Origin: Paenibacillus sp.
Lineage (GTDB): Bacteria; Bacillota; Bacilli; Paenibacillales; Paenibacillaceae
Direction of reading: 5' to 3'
Length of the DNA stretch: 32,583 nt
Assembly (NCBI GenBank): GCA_017512705.1
Contig: JAFWEX010000034.1
Coordinates: 1 to 32,583, forward strand
This document shows positions 7,935 to 16,455 of the stretch, in pieces (the stretch's first letter is position 1; every line of letters starts with the position of its first letter). Both the position numbers and the translations under genes were made by a program. The notes under the pieces are model-generated. The model was not told where the DNA came from. It searched no databases and saw only the letters and a list, made by a program, of their open reading frames with translations.

Positions 7935-8426
7935 CGGCATCTGAACTAAATTATAAGAAGGTGAAGATGACGTTGCTGCACTTCTTGACTTTTCTTCATA
8001 AGATATAATTCGATAAGCGTTAAGTAGCATAGGTCTTTCCACTTCGTCTGAAGCTGAAACCGAAAGATTAGGTGCTCCGATCAGATATGTCTGTAGTATA
8101 CCCGCAAAGTTCGGGAGGGCTCGCAGGTCTTCTTGTGAAGGGACGGGTGATGTGTGCGGATGGGTGTGGAAAATACCAACGACGGTGGAATCGGACAAAA
8201 ACAATTGAATCCATTCCCTTTGATCTAGTGAAAAGTGATGCAACGGGTCAGGTGCTGCGTTACGAATGGGCTGAAAACGATTAATTCGTATGCCGCTTGC
8301 TGTGGATTCACCTAGCACAACCCCGCAGGCTTCCTGCGGCAGTGAAAGATACATGTGTCTCGACATTTCCTGTTCTATCGCGCGGGGGAGGCTTAATGTA
8401 TTTTGCTGCCCATGAAGTACTGCCAT
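7920..8426 (-). CDS. JAMM/MPN+ metallopeptidase, Mec-like
   Basis: A 168-residue zinc isopeptidase-type protein. The full JAMM signature is present: E32 upstream, then H87, H89, seven residues, S97, two residues, D100 (the HxHx7Sx2D pattern). Bacterial relatives such as mycobacterial Mec release cysteine or other adducts from sulfur-carrier proteins with a ubiquitin fold. No ubiquitin-like carrier or E1-like gene is nearby, so the substrate is open. GGGTG precedes the ATG. The last 15 bases overlap the exonuclease gene on the other strand, and no terminator lies between them. Confidence 0.88.
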   Translation of the reverse strand: MAVLHGQQNTLSLPRAIEQEMSRHMYLSLPQEACGVVLGESTASGIRINRFQPIRNAAPDPLHHFSLDQREWIQLFLSDSTVVGIFHTHPHTSPVPSQEDLRALPNFAGILQTYLIGAPNLSVSASDEVERPMLLNAYRIISYEEKSRSAATSSSPSYNLVQMPLNVT

Positions 8427-8449
8427 TTGTATTCACCCCTCTTTCTTTT

Positions 8450-8476
8450 GGCTCCTGCTCATGCGGGAGTCTTTTT
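8450..8476 (+). terminator. Plus-strand terminator within the JAMM gene leader
   Basis: GGCTCCTGC and GCGGGAGTC pair over nine base pairs with loop TCAT, followed by five T on the plus strand only. It is the first terminator-like structure downstream of the amt-DUF294-exonuclease operon and sits just before the promoter of the ResA-like gene. It also lies in the minus-strand leader of the JAMM gene as a plain hairpin. Confidence 0.6.
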
Positions 8477-8498
8477 CATTTTATTTTGTTTCATGCAG

Positions 8499-8529
8499 AT
8501 TGTAAAAAAATAAGATAAAAGGGTACAAT
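8499..8529. promoter_or_regulatory. Symmetric divergent promoter
   Basis: Plus strand: TTGTAA, 18 bases, TACAAT toward the ResA-like gene. Minus strand: TTGTAC, 18 bases, TACAAT toward the JAMM gene. ATTGTA and TACAAT form inverted ends, so each -10 overlaps the other -35. Confidence 0.5.
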
Positions 8530-8591
8530 ATGATAAAGCATCTTTTTAACACAATATAGAGACACTTTCAATGAACAAGAGGTGGCAAGTC

Positions 8592-9143
8592 ATGAAACGT
8601 AACCTATACATCTTGCTTGGGGTTATCCTGCTCGTTGGTATAGCTCTGTTTCAGAATAAAGATAATGGAATCGCCGCTGTTTTCAAACAGGAAGAGCCTA
8701 TGCCTACAGAGACAGGGCCTAAGGCTGGTTTGCTTGCGCCGCCGTTTTCTTTGATAGGCCTAGATGGCAAAAGCTACAGTGTAGGTGGTACGAAAGACAA
8801 AGCAACGTTTATCAGTTTTTGGGCTTCATGGTGTGAGCCGTGCAAACAAGAAGCGCCAGAACTGAACCATTTAGCGTTAAAATACAAGGACAAGCTGGAT
8901 CTCTATGGTGTGAATGTTACTTCTTACGATAAGCTCAAGGATGCGAAGGCGTTTGTAGATGAGTATGGACTGACATTTCCTATCCCACTGGATGAAAAAG
9001 GGACGGTGTATGCCCAATACAACGGCGTTGCATTCCCAACAAATGTCCTTATTGATTCTCGCGGGGTGATTCAAGAGGTCGTTCTTGGCATATTGCCGGA
9101 AAAAGAGTTGGAGAAAAAGATTAAAAAACTAGTTGCAAACTAA
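8592..9143 (+). CDS. Membrane-anchored TlpA/ResA-type thiol-disulfide oxidoreductase
   Basis: A 183-residue extracytoplasmic thioredoxin. One N-terminal membrane anchor (about residues 4-21) is followed by an AhpC/TSA-like thioredoxin domain. The active site is WCEPC (C81 and C84), the form typical of ResA, and the cis-proline lies in AFPTN. Relatives keep apocytochrome c cysteines or other extracytoplasmic thiols reduced. The start at 8592 has AAGAGGTGG upstream; the earlier ATG at 8571 has no ribosome binding site. No cytochrome c biogenesis genes are adjacent, so the client is unknown. It ends at the terminator shared with the convergent citramalate synthase gene. Confidence 0.9.
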   Translation: MKRNLYILLGVILLVGIALFQNKDNGIAAVFKQEEPMPTETGPKAGLLAPPFSLIGLDGKSYSVGGTKDKATFISFWASWCEPCKQEAPELNHLALKYKDKLDLYGVNVTSYDKLKDAKAFVDEYGLTFPIPLDEKGTVYAQYNGVAFPTNVLIDSRGVIQEVVLGILPEKELEKKIKKLVAN

Positions 9144-9171
9144 AATTTGAAAGTTTACATTTCGAGTATTT

Positions 9172-9216
9172 TAAAAGCTTCTGCATCCAAGTGTATGGTT
9201 GCAGAAGCTTTTTTAT
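9172..9216. terminator. Bidirectional terminator between the ResA-like gene and cimA
   Basis: AAAAGCTTCTGCA and TGCAGAAGCTTTTTT arms around a 14-base loop. T runs are present on both strands. Confidence 0.85.
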
Positions 9217-9252
9217 TTTCCGGGAAATATGAAGTAAGGCAAGGCCCAATAG

Positions 9253-10872
9253 TTAGTGATTAATTAGCCCTGCGGTCGGCATCGAAAGTGAATTCGGTTC
9301 ATTCTGAATACTCTCCTGAAGGAGGGCATATCGGAAACTGTGCACGAGTGCTTCCCAGCTGGCTTCGATGACGTTCTCGGATACACCAACGGTATTCCAG
9401 GTATTTTCAGTATTTTTAGATTCGATCAATACACGAACTTTGGCAGCAGTAGCATCCTTTTCATCTAGCACACGTACTTTGTAGTCAGACAGGTGCATAT
9501 GACCAAGAGAAGGGAAGTACTGTACAAGTGCTTTCCGAAGTGCGTTATCCAGCGCATTGACCGGTCCGTTTCCTTCTGCTGCGGTATAGACACTTGTTCC
9601 CGCCACATTCAGTTTAACGAAAGCTTCGGATACTACAGATTTACCTGCCGTTTTCTCCACAAGCATTTTAAAGGATTCAAACGTAAACAGTTCTTTCATA
9701 TCCCCGTTGGCTTCACGAATCAACAATTCCAGTGATGCATCAGCACCCTCGAATTGGTAGCCTTGGTGCTCCAAATCTTTGATTTTCTCAATGATTTGAC
9801 GTGAGTTCGCACTGCTTGGGTCGAATTCCAGTCCCAGCTCCTGAGCTTTGGAAACGATATTGCTCTGTCCAGCCAACTCGGAGACAAGTACACGTTGCTT
9901 GTTGCCGACTAGTTCAGGCACGATATGCTCATATGTCCGTGAATCTCGCAAGATGGCAGATACGTGGATTCCGCCCTTGTGAGCAAATGCAGCATTGCCG
10001 ACATAAGGCTGGTTAATCGGCATATTCACATTGGCAATCTCGCTAATATAACGGGCAACGTTCGTGAGCTGTTTCATGGAATCATCCGATACACATTCAT
10101 AACCGAGTTTTAGCTGTAAATTCGGGATAATGGAGGCGAGATTAGCGTTACCGCAACGTTCCCCATATCCGTTCATTGTGCCTTGGACTTGGCGTGCACC
10201 AGCTTGTACAGCGCTAAGGGTGTTTGCGACCGCCAGTTCACAGTCATTATGTGTATGAATGCCGAGATGAGCATGAGGCAATGTCCGATGTAGTGTTGAT
10301 ACGATCTCATGAACTTCATGAGGCATCGTTCCGCCGTTTGTATCACACATTACAAGCCAATCAGCACCCGCTTCGTGGGCTCTGGTTAAGACGGCTTGAG
10401 CATATTCGGGATTGTTTTTGAATCCATCGAAGAAATGCTCGGCATCAAAGATCACTTCCATGCCACTTTGTTTTAAGTAAGCGATGGAATCGTAGATCAT
10501 GGACAAATTTTCTTCGAGCGTAGTTTGTAAGGCAGTATGCACATGGAAGTCCCATGATTTACCTACGAGTGTAGCTGCCTGTGCTCCAGATTCAATGATC
10601 CGCTGCAGATTAGCATCCTCGCTGGCAACGCTGTTTTTACGACGTGTGCTACCAAATGCAACGACCTTGGCATTCAGATTCAATTCTTGGACTCTTTTGA
10701 AAAATTCTATGTCCTTGGTATTGCTGCCGGGAATTCCGCCTTCAATATAATGAGCACCGAGGTCATCCAGTTTTTTGGCAATTTTGAGTTTATCATCTGC
10801 CGATAAGCTGACACCCTCTCCTTGCGTGCCGTCGCGTAGAGTTGTATCGAAGATGGAAATGGCCTTTGACAT
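9253..10872 (-). CDS. cimA: (R)-citramalate synthase
   Basis: Condenses pyruvate and acetyl-CoA to citramalate, the threonine-independent entry to isoleucine. The protein has 539 residues. It has the HMGL/LeuA-type TIM barrel with DTTLRDGTQGEG at 9-20, the HTHND metal-binding motif and HKGGIHVSA, and a C-terminal LeuA-type regulatory domain (about 400-520). The long DGTQGEG-type sequence fits the CimA branch, not homocitrate or isopropylmalate synthase. AAAGGAGG precedes the ATG. No other ilv or leu genes are nearby, and no T-box is visible in the leader. Confidence 0.93.
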   Translation of the reverse strand: MSKAISIFDTTLRDGTQGEGVSLSADDKLKIAKKLDDLGAHYIEGGIPGSNTKDIEFFKRVQELNLNAKVVAFGSTRRKNSVASEDANLQRIIESGAQAATLVGKSWDFHVHTALQTTLEENLSMIYDSIAYLKQSGMEVIFDAEHFFDGFKNNPEYAQAVLTRAHEAGADWLVMCDTNGGTMPHEVHEIVSTLHRTLPHAHLGIHTHNDCELAVANTLSAVQAGARQVQGTMNGYGERCGNANLASIIPNLQLKLGYECVSDDSMKQLTNVARYISEIANVNMPINQPYVGNAAFAHKGGIHVSAILRDSRTYEHIVPELVGNKQRVLVSELAGQSNIVSKAQELGLEFDPSSANSRQIIEKIKDLEHQGYQFEGADASLELLIREANGDMKELFTFESFKMLVEKTAGKSVVSEAFVKLNVAGTSVYTAAEGNGPVNALDNALRKALVQYFPSLGHMHLSDYKVRVLDEKDATAAKVRVLIESKNTENTWNTVGVSENVIEASWEALVHSFRYALLQESIQNEPNSLSMPTAGLINH

Positions 10873-11207
10873 GAGGATCCTCCTTTAAGGGAAAGCGATT
10901 TTTATAAATTTTGATGGAGTGGTTAAAAAACATAAGAACATTGATGAAAAATCCTGTGATGTAGCAACGCTACACTGTGTTAAACTTTTTGAATAGATTT
11001 GTCCCAAAATCGTGAATTTGTATAATGAATTATTATAGCATCATTACAGCCAATTGCCACATCGAATTCGCAGGTTAAGGTAAAGAGTTGCAGTTTCGAT
11101 GTGAAGAAGACCAGGATATGACAGGTCACTATGTTATAATGAAGTTTAATCGTTTATTGAATATTATAGAATTGAGTATCGATATATATATTAAGGAGGG
11201 GATAAGG
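10873..11207. other. 335-base intergenic region between cimA and a small membrane peptide gene
   Basis: No gene of useful length was found. It holds the cimA ribosome binding site, a short dyad TGTAGC/GCTACA at 10960-10974 that could be an operator or leader hairpin, a possible plus-strand promoter (TTGTCC, 16 bases, TATAAT) at 10999-11026, a minus-strand TATAAT near 11031, and an extended -10 element TGTTATAAT at 11132-11140 close to the small gene. No T-box or CodY box was recognised. Confidence 0.5.
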
Positions 11208-11318
11208 ATGACCATTGTGTGGGAGAATGTTGTAATTACCCTTTTACTTTTATGTGGCGTGGTGATGGCAGCTGTCATTTTCCTTAATATAATTAGAAAA
11301 GGACGCAATAAAAAGTAA
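11208..11318 (+). CDS. Small single-span membrane protein (36 residues)
   Basis: Unrecognised peptide: about eight residues, a hydrophobic helix (about 8-28), then a basic tail ending in RKGRNKK. That predicts one membrane helix with the C-terminus inside. AAGGAGGGG lies at the right distance before the ATG at 11208, and an extended -10 promoter element is about 70 bases upstream. The coding potential rests on the ribosome binding site and the membrane-protein composition. Nothing in the sequence reveals a function. Confidence 0.65.
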   Translation: MTIVWENVVITLLLLCGVVMAAVIFLNIIRKGRNKK

Positions 11319-11498
11319 CTTCTTCAATCAGGTGAGATCACTGAATTTACATATTGGTTTTGATATACTATATAGGTATGCAGCATATAGGGCTTCACCT
11401 CTTTTTGAAGTCTCTGATGTACTTTGAATATTAAGATGGCACGTATTTGACGAGTAGAACCCTTGAATTATTTTATGCGCACAGAAAGGATGGGAGGC

Positions 11499-12803
11499 GT
11501 GAAGTCTTCAGACAGCAATCCTCCAACGGATGTAAGTGGGTATTATCCAGCAGCTGGCAGAGTGATTCTGCATGTGGACATGAATGCTTTCTATTGTTCC
11601 GTACATGAAGCAGAGGAGCCGGAGTTATACAGAGGAAAAGCAACCGCTGTGGCAGGAAGCAGTGAGCTTCGTAAGGGTGTAATTGTAACCTGTTCTTACA
11701 CAGCTCGGAGCAGAGGGATTTCAACGGGGATGGTCGTACACCAGGCAATGAAAAAATGTCCCGATCTTATTGTAATTCGTCCAGACTTTCACTTATATCG
11801 CCAATATTCCAGGGCCTTTATGCAAATAGCCTATAGCTATACACCTCTACTGGAGGCGACCTCCATTGATGAATGTTATTTGGATATTACAGGGTCGAAA
11901 CAATTCGGTACCCCTGTTGAAATTGCTGAACAGATTCAGCAAAGAATCAGGGAAGAACTTGGCCTGCCATGCTCCATAGGAATTGCACCGAACAAACTTC
12001 TCGCCAAGATGGCATCGGATCTGAAAAAGCCGAACGGTATATCCATTCTTCGAATGAGGGACGTACCTCGCGTTTTGTGGCACAGACCATGTAATGAGAT
12101 GTTTGGCATTGGTAAGAAGACAGCCGAGAAACTTCAGAAGCTGGGAATTGAGACGATCGGTCAACTAGCTAAATCGGATGAAAAAATGTTGACGGATCTG
12201 TTCGGCATTAACGGTACTTGGCTTAAAAATTCTGCTAATGGTATACATCACTCTCCTGTAGTGGCGGAACGGGAAGCAAATAAATCGATCGGGCATACGA
12301 CGACATTGCCGGCTGATGTCTCTGCAATGAGTGATATTCACCGAGTGTTTTTGAATATCAGTGATCAGGTAGCTCGAAGATTGCGTAAGCACGAAATGCT
12401 CTCTCAGGGCATTCAGATTACCATACGTACACCTGATATGAGAACGATCACCAGATCACGGTTGATCGAGGTGCCAACGGAGGATGCAGTGGTGATATAC
12501 CGTGAAGCTTGTAAGCTCTTTGCGAAGCACTGGGGTGAGGGTAAGCCTGTAAGGATGCTGGGCATTACGCTACAGAATCTGATCCCACGAGAAGAATCGG
12601 CTGTACAGATGGACCTGTTCGAATACGAGCAGAAGCCGAAAAAAGAAAGTTTGATTCGGATTATGGATCAGTTGCGTGATAAGTTTGGTGAGAATGCAGT
12701 CGTAACGGCAGGTATGCTAGGAGATGATCCTTCCGCATTATTACGCGATCATAAGGTAAGGGGCACCTCACTCCAAAAAGATAACTTGCAAAGTTTCGAC
12801 TAA
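11499..12803 (+). CDS. dinB: DNA polymerase IV (Y family)
   Basis: Error-prone translesion polymerase, 434 residues. Palm and finger motifs are intact: HVDMNAFYCSV with the first catalytic Asp and SIDECYLD with the Asp-Glu pair. The helix-hairpin-helix thumb (FGIGKKTAEKLQKLGI) and little-finger domain follow. Near the C-terminus QMDLFEYE is a beta-clamp binding motif. The start is the GTG at 11499 with AAAGGA eight bases upstream; earlier in-frame codons (TTG at 11463, ATGs) have no ribosome binding site. No LexA box is visible upstream, so SOS control is not evident. Confidence 0.94.
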   Translation: MKSSDSNPPTDVSGYYPAAGRVILHVDMNAFYCSVHEAEEPELYRGKATAVAGSSELRKGVIVTCSYTARSRGISTGMVVHQAMKKCPDLIVIRPDFHLYRQYSRAFMQIAYSYTPLLEATSIDECYLDITGSKQFGTPVEIAEQIQQRIREELGLPCSIGIAPNKLLAKMASDLKKPNGISILRMRDVPRVLWHRPCNEMFGIGKKTAEKLQKLGIETIGQLAKSDEKMLTDLFGINGTWLKNSANGIHHSPVVAEREANKSIGHTTTLPADVSAMSDIHRVFLNISDQVARRLRKHEMLSQGIQITIRTPDMRTITRSRLIEVPTEDAVVIYREACKLFAKHWGEGKPVRMLGITLQNLIPREESAVQMDLFEYEQKPKKESLIRIMDQLRDKFGENAVVTAGMLGDDPSALLRDHKVRGTSLQKDNLQSFD

Positions 12804-12842
12804 ATAGGGATAATATAAAGTCGTGGTTGTTGCAATATGGAT

Positions 12843-12871
12843 TTGTAATTAATCTAACTTTGTATTAATAT
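12843..12871 (+). promoter_or_regulatory. Promoter of the ferredoxin gene
   Basis: TTGTAA, 17 bases, TAATAT, about 54 bases before the start codon. Confidence 0.55.
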
Positions 12872-12879
12872 GTTTCTAG

Positions 12880-13167
<288 letters not shown>

Positions 13168-13187
13168 GGGTTTGTTTTTATGTTCAT

Positions 13188-13229
13188 AAGCACATTTTTT
13201 GTCCTAAAAGACAGAGGGTGTGCTTTTTC
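13188..13229 (+). terminator. Terminator of fer
   Basis: AAGCACA and TGTGCTT outer arms with an inner TGTC/GACA helix, followed by a T run. It lies inside the open frame upstream of the next gene and so excludes an early start for that gene. Confidence 0.75.
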
Positions 13230-13332
13230 TGTGTGCAAATTGTTAGTACCAGGTACTCAAGTCCTATGGAAAATTTGTGTTTTATTGCCGATATACATAT
13301 TTATAGCCCAAGGCGGAATAGTGAGGGATTCG

Positions 13333-14760
13333 ATGCAAAACACTGATCTGAGGTCTTATGTCAAGAAACATCCAGACAATAAAATGGCTTGGTATTTACT
13401 TGGCAAAGAGTATCTGGGAGAGGGACAGGAAGCAAAGGCGAATTATTGTTTTCAACAAGCAGGTGAAGTATATGAAGCCTTTGAACGCAGTAAAGCCCCT
13501 GCGGATATATGGATGGATTACCAGCAGAAGCTGGTGGAGATGTCTGAGCTAAAAGAGAAAAAGAAACGAAGGCGCAAGATGTGGCTCACTCTGTTAATGC
13601 TTTTGCTGTTAGCTGGTCTACCACCTGCAGATGCCCCTGGTTCTCCTTTTGAGGCAGCCGGTGCCTTGTCCGCATCTCTGGATTCGGACGATGAAGGACC
13701 GAATGAAGCTCCTGTTCGAGATGGAAGTGAAGTAGGTAATGGTTCTATGGAACCCAGCAATGTATTCACTGCTACGGCCTTCAGCAAAGGGAAAGAAGTG
13801 GGGAGTGTTCTCGCTGCTGCATGGTCCGGGTCGGGGGATCGCGTGAATACAGCGGCCATACTTGGCATGCAAATGTCAGACGATTGGGCGATTTGGAAGC
13901 GAGATATGCCTGTAAAATATATTATGCAGACCAATCCAAAAGGGAAGCTTACGGCTCAAAGTTATGATGCGAAACAATGTAACTGTAAACCACCTGAAGT
14001 ACCTACTTCGATCAAACGGATGGTGCTTGCCTGGACAGCGAAGCAGGAGACCGCAGGAGCTTTATCGAGTGCGATCATGTCGTATCGCAAACAACATCAA
14101 AAATGGCCAGCGAGTGTCACGGCTCTGGCTCAACCGTTTCCAGATAACATCTTGGGAGAAACTTCAGCTGAAATGAGTGAAATGTTTCCACCACTTTTAG
14201 CCATGCATCAAGCCAAGGCTCAAGCGGGGAAAGGGAATTCGGGCGGAGATAAGTTATCGCAGGCCAAGAACACGCTATTCGCGGATACTATGGGTGGGGA
14301 ACCCTTTTTCGAGAAATCATATGAGATTATTATTGATAAGAGCAACCATAGGCTGGCGCTCATTAGCGGGAGTACAATCGTTCGGATGTATGAAGTGGGC
14401 CTAGGCGGTGAGCGGACACCTGAAGGCACATATGTGATTACGGATAAAGTGGTTAATCCGAATGGCCGTTCGGATGGGGAGTTCGGAAGTCGCGGTATGC
14501 AACTTTCGAATACGAATTATGCCATCCATGGGACTAATGAGCCTGATAGCATCGGACTGGACGAGTCCCTTGGATGTGTGAGAATGCACAAAGCGGATGT
14601 GGAGGAATTGTTCGCTCTTGCTCCGCAAGGAACTCCGGTGCGCATCGGCAAAGATCTACTGCCCGAGCTTACGGCGGTGCCAAAAGCTGAACAGCGATAT
14701 AAGCATAAGCTTGTTCCTCAGCAGAACAATCCAAACAAAACCTATCACTGGTTAAATTGA
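13333..14760 (+). CDS. L,D-transpeptidase with N-terminal TPR and membrane anchor
   Basis: A 475-residue protein. Residues 1-50 resemble a tetratricopeptide repeat (HPDNKMAWYLLGKEYLGEG, then helices). A very basic stretch (74-82) and a membrane helix (83-97) follow. Residues of about 100-330 are poorly recognisable. The YkuD catalytic domain is at about 300-440, with H399 in HGTN and nucleophile C415 in SLGCVRM. YkuD enzymes form 3-3 cross-links in peptidoglycan outside the membrane. By the positive-inside rule the TPR part should be cytoplasmic. Start: ATG at 13333 after GAGGG; GTG at 13321 is also possible. The upstream terminator rules out the earlier open frame. Confidence 0.88.
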   Translation: MQNTDLRSYVKKHPDNKMAWYLLGKEYLGEGQEAKANYCFQQAGEVYEAFERSKAPADIWMDYQQKLVEMSELKEKKKRRRKMWLTLLMLLLLAGLPPADAPGSPFEAAGALSASLDSDDEGPNEAPVRDGSEVGNGSMEPSNVFTATAFSKGKEVGSVLAAAWSGSGDRVNTAAILGMQMSDDWAIWKRDMPVKYIMQTNPKGKLTAQSYDAKQCNCKPPEVPTSIKRMVLAWTAKQETAGALSSAIMSYRKQHQKWPASVTALAQPFPDNILGETSAEMSEMFPPLLAMHQAKAQAGKGNSGGDKLSQAKNTLFADTMGGEPFFEKSYEIIIDKSNHRLALISGSTIVRMYEVGLGGERTPEGTYVITDKVVNPNGRSDGEFGSRGMQLSNTNYAIHGTNEPDSIGLDESLGCVRMHKADVEELFALAPQGTPVRIGKDLLPELTAVPKAEQRYKHKLVPQQNNPNKTYHWLN

Positions 14761-14838
14761 TTCATCTGTGATCTGATTTTATATAGCGGTTTCACGATTG
14801 GTCGAATATGTAGCTCCAATGAAGGCTATCTGAAACTT

Positions 14839-14976
14839 CTACATATTGGCAATAATAATCAGAGCACCAATAATAATGATTAGTCCGCCAACACTAGCTG
14901 CTGTCCAAGCGATGGCTTTACGGTTGACTTCCTCTTTTTTTTGCTGTAATGCGGGTGGTTTACGTTTCTGAGCCAT
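14839..14976 (-). CDS. Small single-span membrane protein (45 residues)
   Basis: Unrecognised short protein. The first 20 residues are basic and polar (starting MAQKRKPPALQQKKEE), and residues of about 22-44 form one hydrophobic helix rich in Ile. AAGGAGG lies eight bases before the ATG, and a possible minus-strand promoter (TTTACA, 16 bases, TATATA, at 15007-15034) lies just upstream. The layout (basic tail inside, one helix) suggests a small membrane-associated partner. No terminator is obvious downstream. Confidence 0.75.
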   Translation of the reverse strand: MAQKRKPPALQQKKEEVNRKAIAWTAASVGGLIIIIGALIIIANM

Positions 14977-15224
14977 ATTTACTTCCTCCTTATGGTATCG
15001 AACGGTTATATAGTAACTATGCTCTCATTGTAAAGAATTTGGCTCGCTATTTCCAGTAGGTGAGCTGATTTCTTATACATATATCATTGTTTTGAATTTG
15101 TTTGTCTATGCGTAAATGACTTTCTTTTTGAAGAAGAAACGGCTAGACTGGTGTGTAGAGTTTTTTACATACAGGAGACGGGGATCGGCCATATGTCGTA
15201 CCGGATCAGAACGGAGTGAGTGAT

Positions 15225-16322
15225 TTGTTATACAAAAGTCTTGCTAAACCTTTATTGTTCAAAATGGACCCCGAAAAGGCCCATCATCTAATCATTGGTG
15301 GTCTGAGCGGTGTGGGGAGCATCCGTCCGGTTCCATCGGGGCTGCGTGTAATGTACGGTGTTCGGGAAACGCCCGATCTGGCAGTAGATATGTTTGGTTG
15401 TCATTTTCCTACCCCGGTGGGTCTTGCCGCTGGTCTGGATAAAAACGGACAGGCTGTAACCGGGTTCTCTTCTATCGGATTCGGATTTATGGAAGTGGGA
15501 ACGGTAACACCGCTGGCACAGACCGGCAACGATCAGCCTCGATTGTTCCGTTTGCCCCCTGACGAGGCGCTGGTAAACCGAATGGGATTCAACAATCTGG
15601 GTGCAGAAGCGATGGCGAAAGAACTTGCACGTCTTCCGGAGCGACGTATTCCCGTAGCGATTAATATCGGTAAAAACAAAGTTACTCCGAATGAGGAAGC
15701 TCATCTGGATTATGCGAAATGCATTCAAGCGTTATATAATTATGCAGACTTGTTCGTAGTGAATATCAGTTCACCAAATACGCCGGATTTGCGTAATCTG
15801 CAACATGGGAATGAACTAAAAGAATTGCTTGCGGCGGTTATGAGCGAGATGAATAGTCAACAGACTGAGGCTGGCGGGCTAGCCAAATCTGTACTTGTTA
15901 AAATTGCGCCAGACGTGAATGACCAGGAACTGGAGTATATGGTTAGTACGATTGCAGCAAGCGGGGTATCAGGCATTATTGCGACGAACACAACGATTAG
16001 CCGCGAAGGGCTCTCCCATCAGCATGCGAAGGAAACAGGCGGGCTAAGCGGAAAACCACTGCGTGAACGTTCTACAGAGATTATTCGTCAGGTATACAGA
16101 CAAACAGAAGGTAAGCTTCCGATTATCGGCTCGGGTGGTATTTTCACAAGTGAGGATGCTTATGAGAAAATTAAAGCTGGGGCAAGTCTGGTGGAAATCT
16201 ATACTGCGTTGATTTATGAAGGGCCAGAGGTTAATCGTCGCATTCATGCTGGCCTGCGCGAATTGCTGCGTAAGGATGGATATCGTCATATTTCAGAAGC
16301 GGTTGGTGCCGACCACCGTTAA
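15225..16322 (+). CDS. pyrD: Dihydroorotate dehydrogenase (quinone), class 2
   Basis: Oxidises dihydroorotate to orotate in pyrimidine synthesis, passing electrons to quinone. The protein has 365 residues from a TTG start at 15225, which has GGAG eight bases upstream; GTG at 15216 overlaps that site. Class 2 features: the N-terminal membrane-associated helix (PLLFKMDPEKAHHLI), AAGLDKNG, the NRMGFNN loop, the NISSPNTPDLR active-site segment with serine base, ATNTT, and GSGGIFTSEDAYEKI for FMN phosphate. B. subtilis uses the NAD-linked class 1B enzyme instead. The gene stands alone, away from any pyr operon. Confidence 0.95.
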   Translation: MLYKSLAKPLLFKMDPEKAHHLIIGGLSGVGSIRPVPSGLRVMYGVRETPDLAVDMFGCHFPTPVGLAAGLDKNGQAVTGFSSIGFGFMEVGTVTPLAQTGNDQPRLFRLPPDEALVNRMGFNNLGAEAMAKELARLPERRIPVAINIGKNKVTPNEEAHLDYAKCIQALYNYADLFVVNISSPNTPDLRNLQHGNELKELLAAVMSEMNSQQTEAGGLAKSVLVKIAPDVNDQELEYMVSTIAASGVSGIIATNTTISREGLSHQHAKETGGLSGKPLRERSTEIIRQVYRQTEGKLPIIGSGGIFTSEDAYEKIKAGASLVEIYTALIYEGPEVNRRIHAGLRELLRKDGYRHISEAVGADHR

Positions 16323-16455
16323 GATGCAATAGAACCCCCAGAATAGGAAACATAGAAGCGTGGAAGAGAGTTTAATGGATCGGGACTCTTCCCCCCGGTG
16401 AACATCATGTATAATGGATAAGAACAGGGGAGCTATAGAGACAGGAGGCATAACC

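Noticed and set aside
10873-11060. Possible T-box or CodY control of citramalate synthase
   Set aside because: No T-box core (AGGGTGGAACCGCG-like) and no CodY consensus in the leader; only a 6-base dyad is visible.
11319-11498. LexA box upstream of the DNA polymerase IV gene
   Set aside because: Only a half-site (GAACCCTTGAAT) could be found, without the second GTTC arm.
13180-13332. N-terminal extension of the L,D-transpeptidase open frame, including a hydrophobic stretch
   Set aside because: It contains the fer terminator and lacks a ribosome binding site; coding starts at 13333 (or GTG 13321).
16361-16392. Terminator after pyrD formed by GGAAGAG/CTCTTCC
   Set aside because: A short seven-base stem with a long loop, followed by C residues instead of T.
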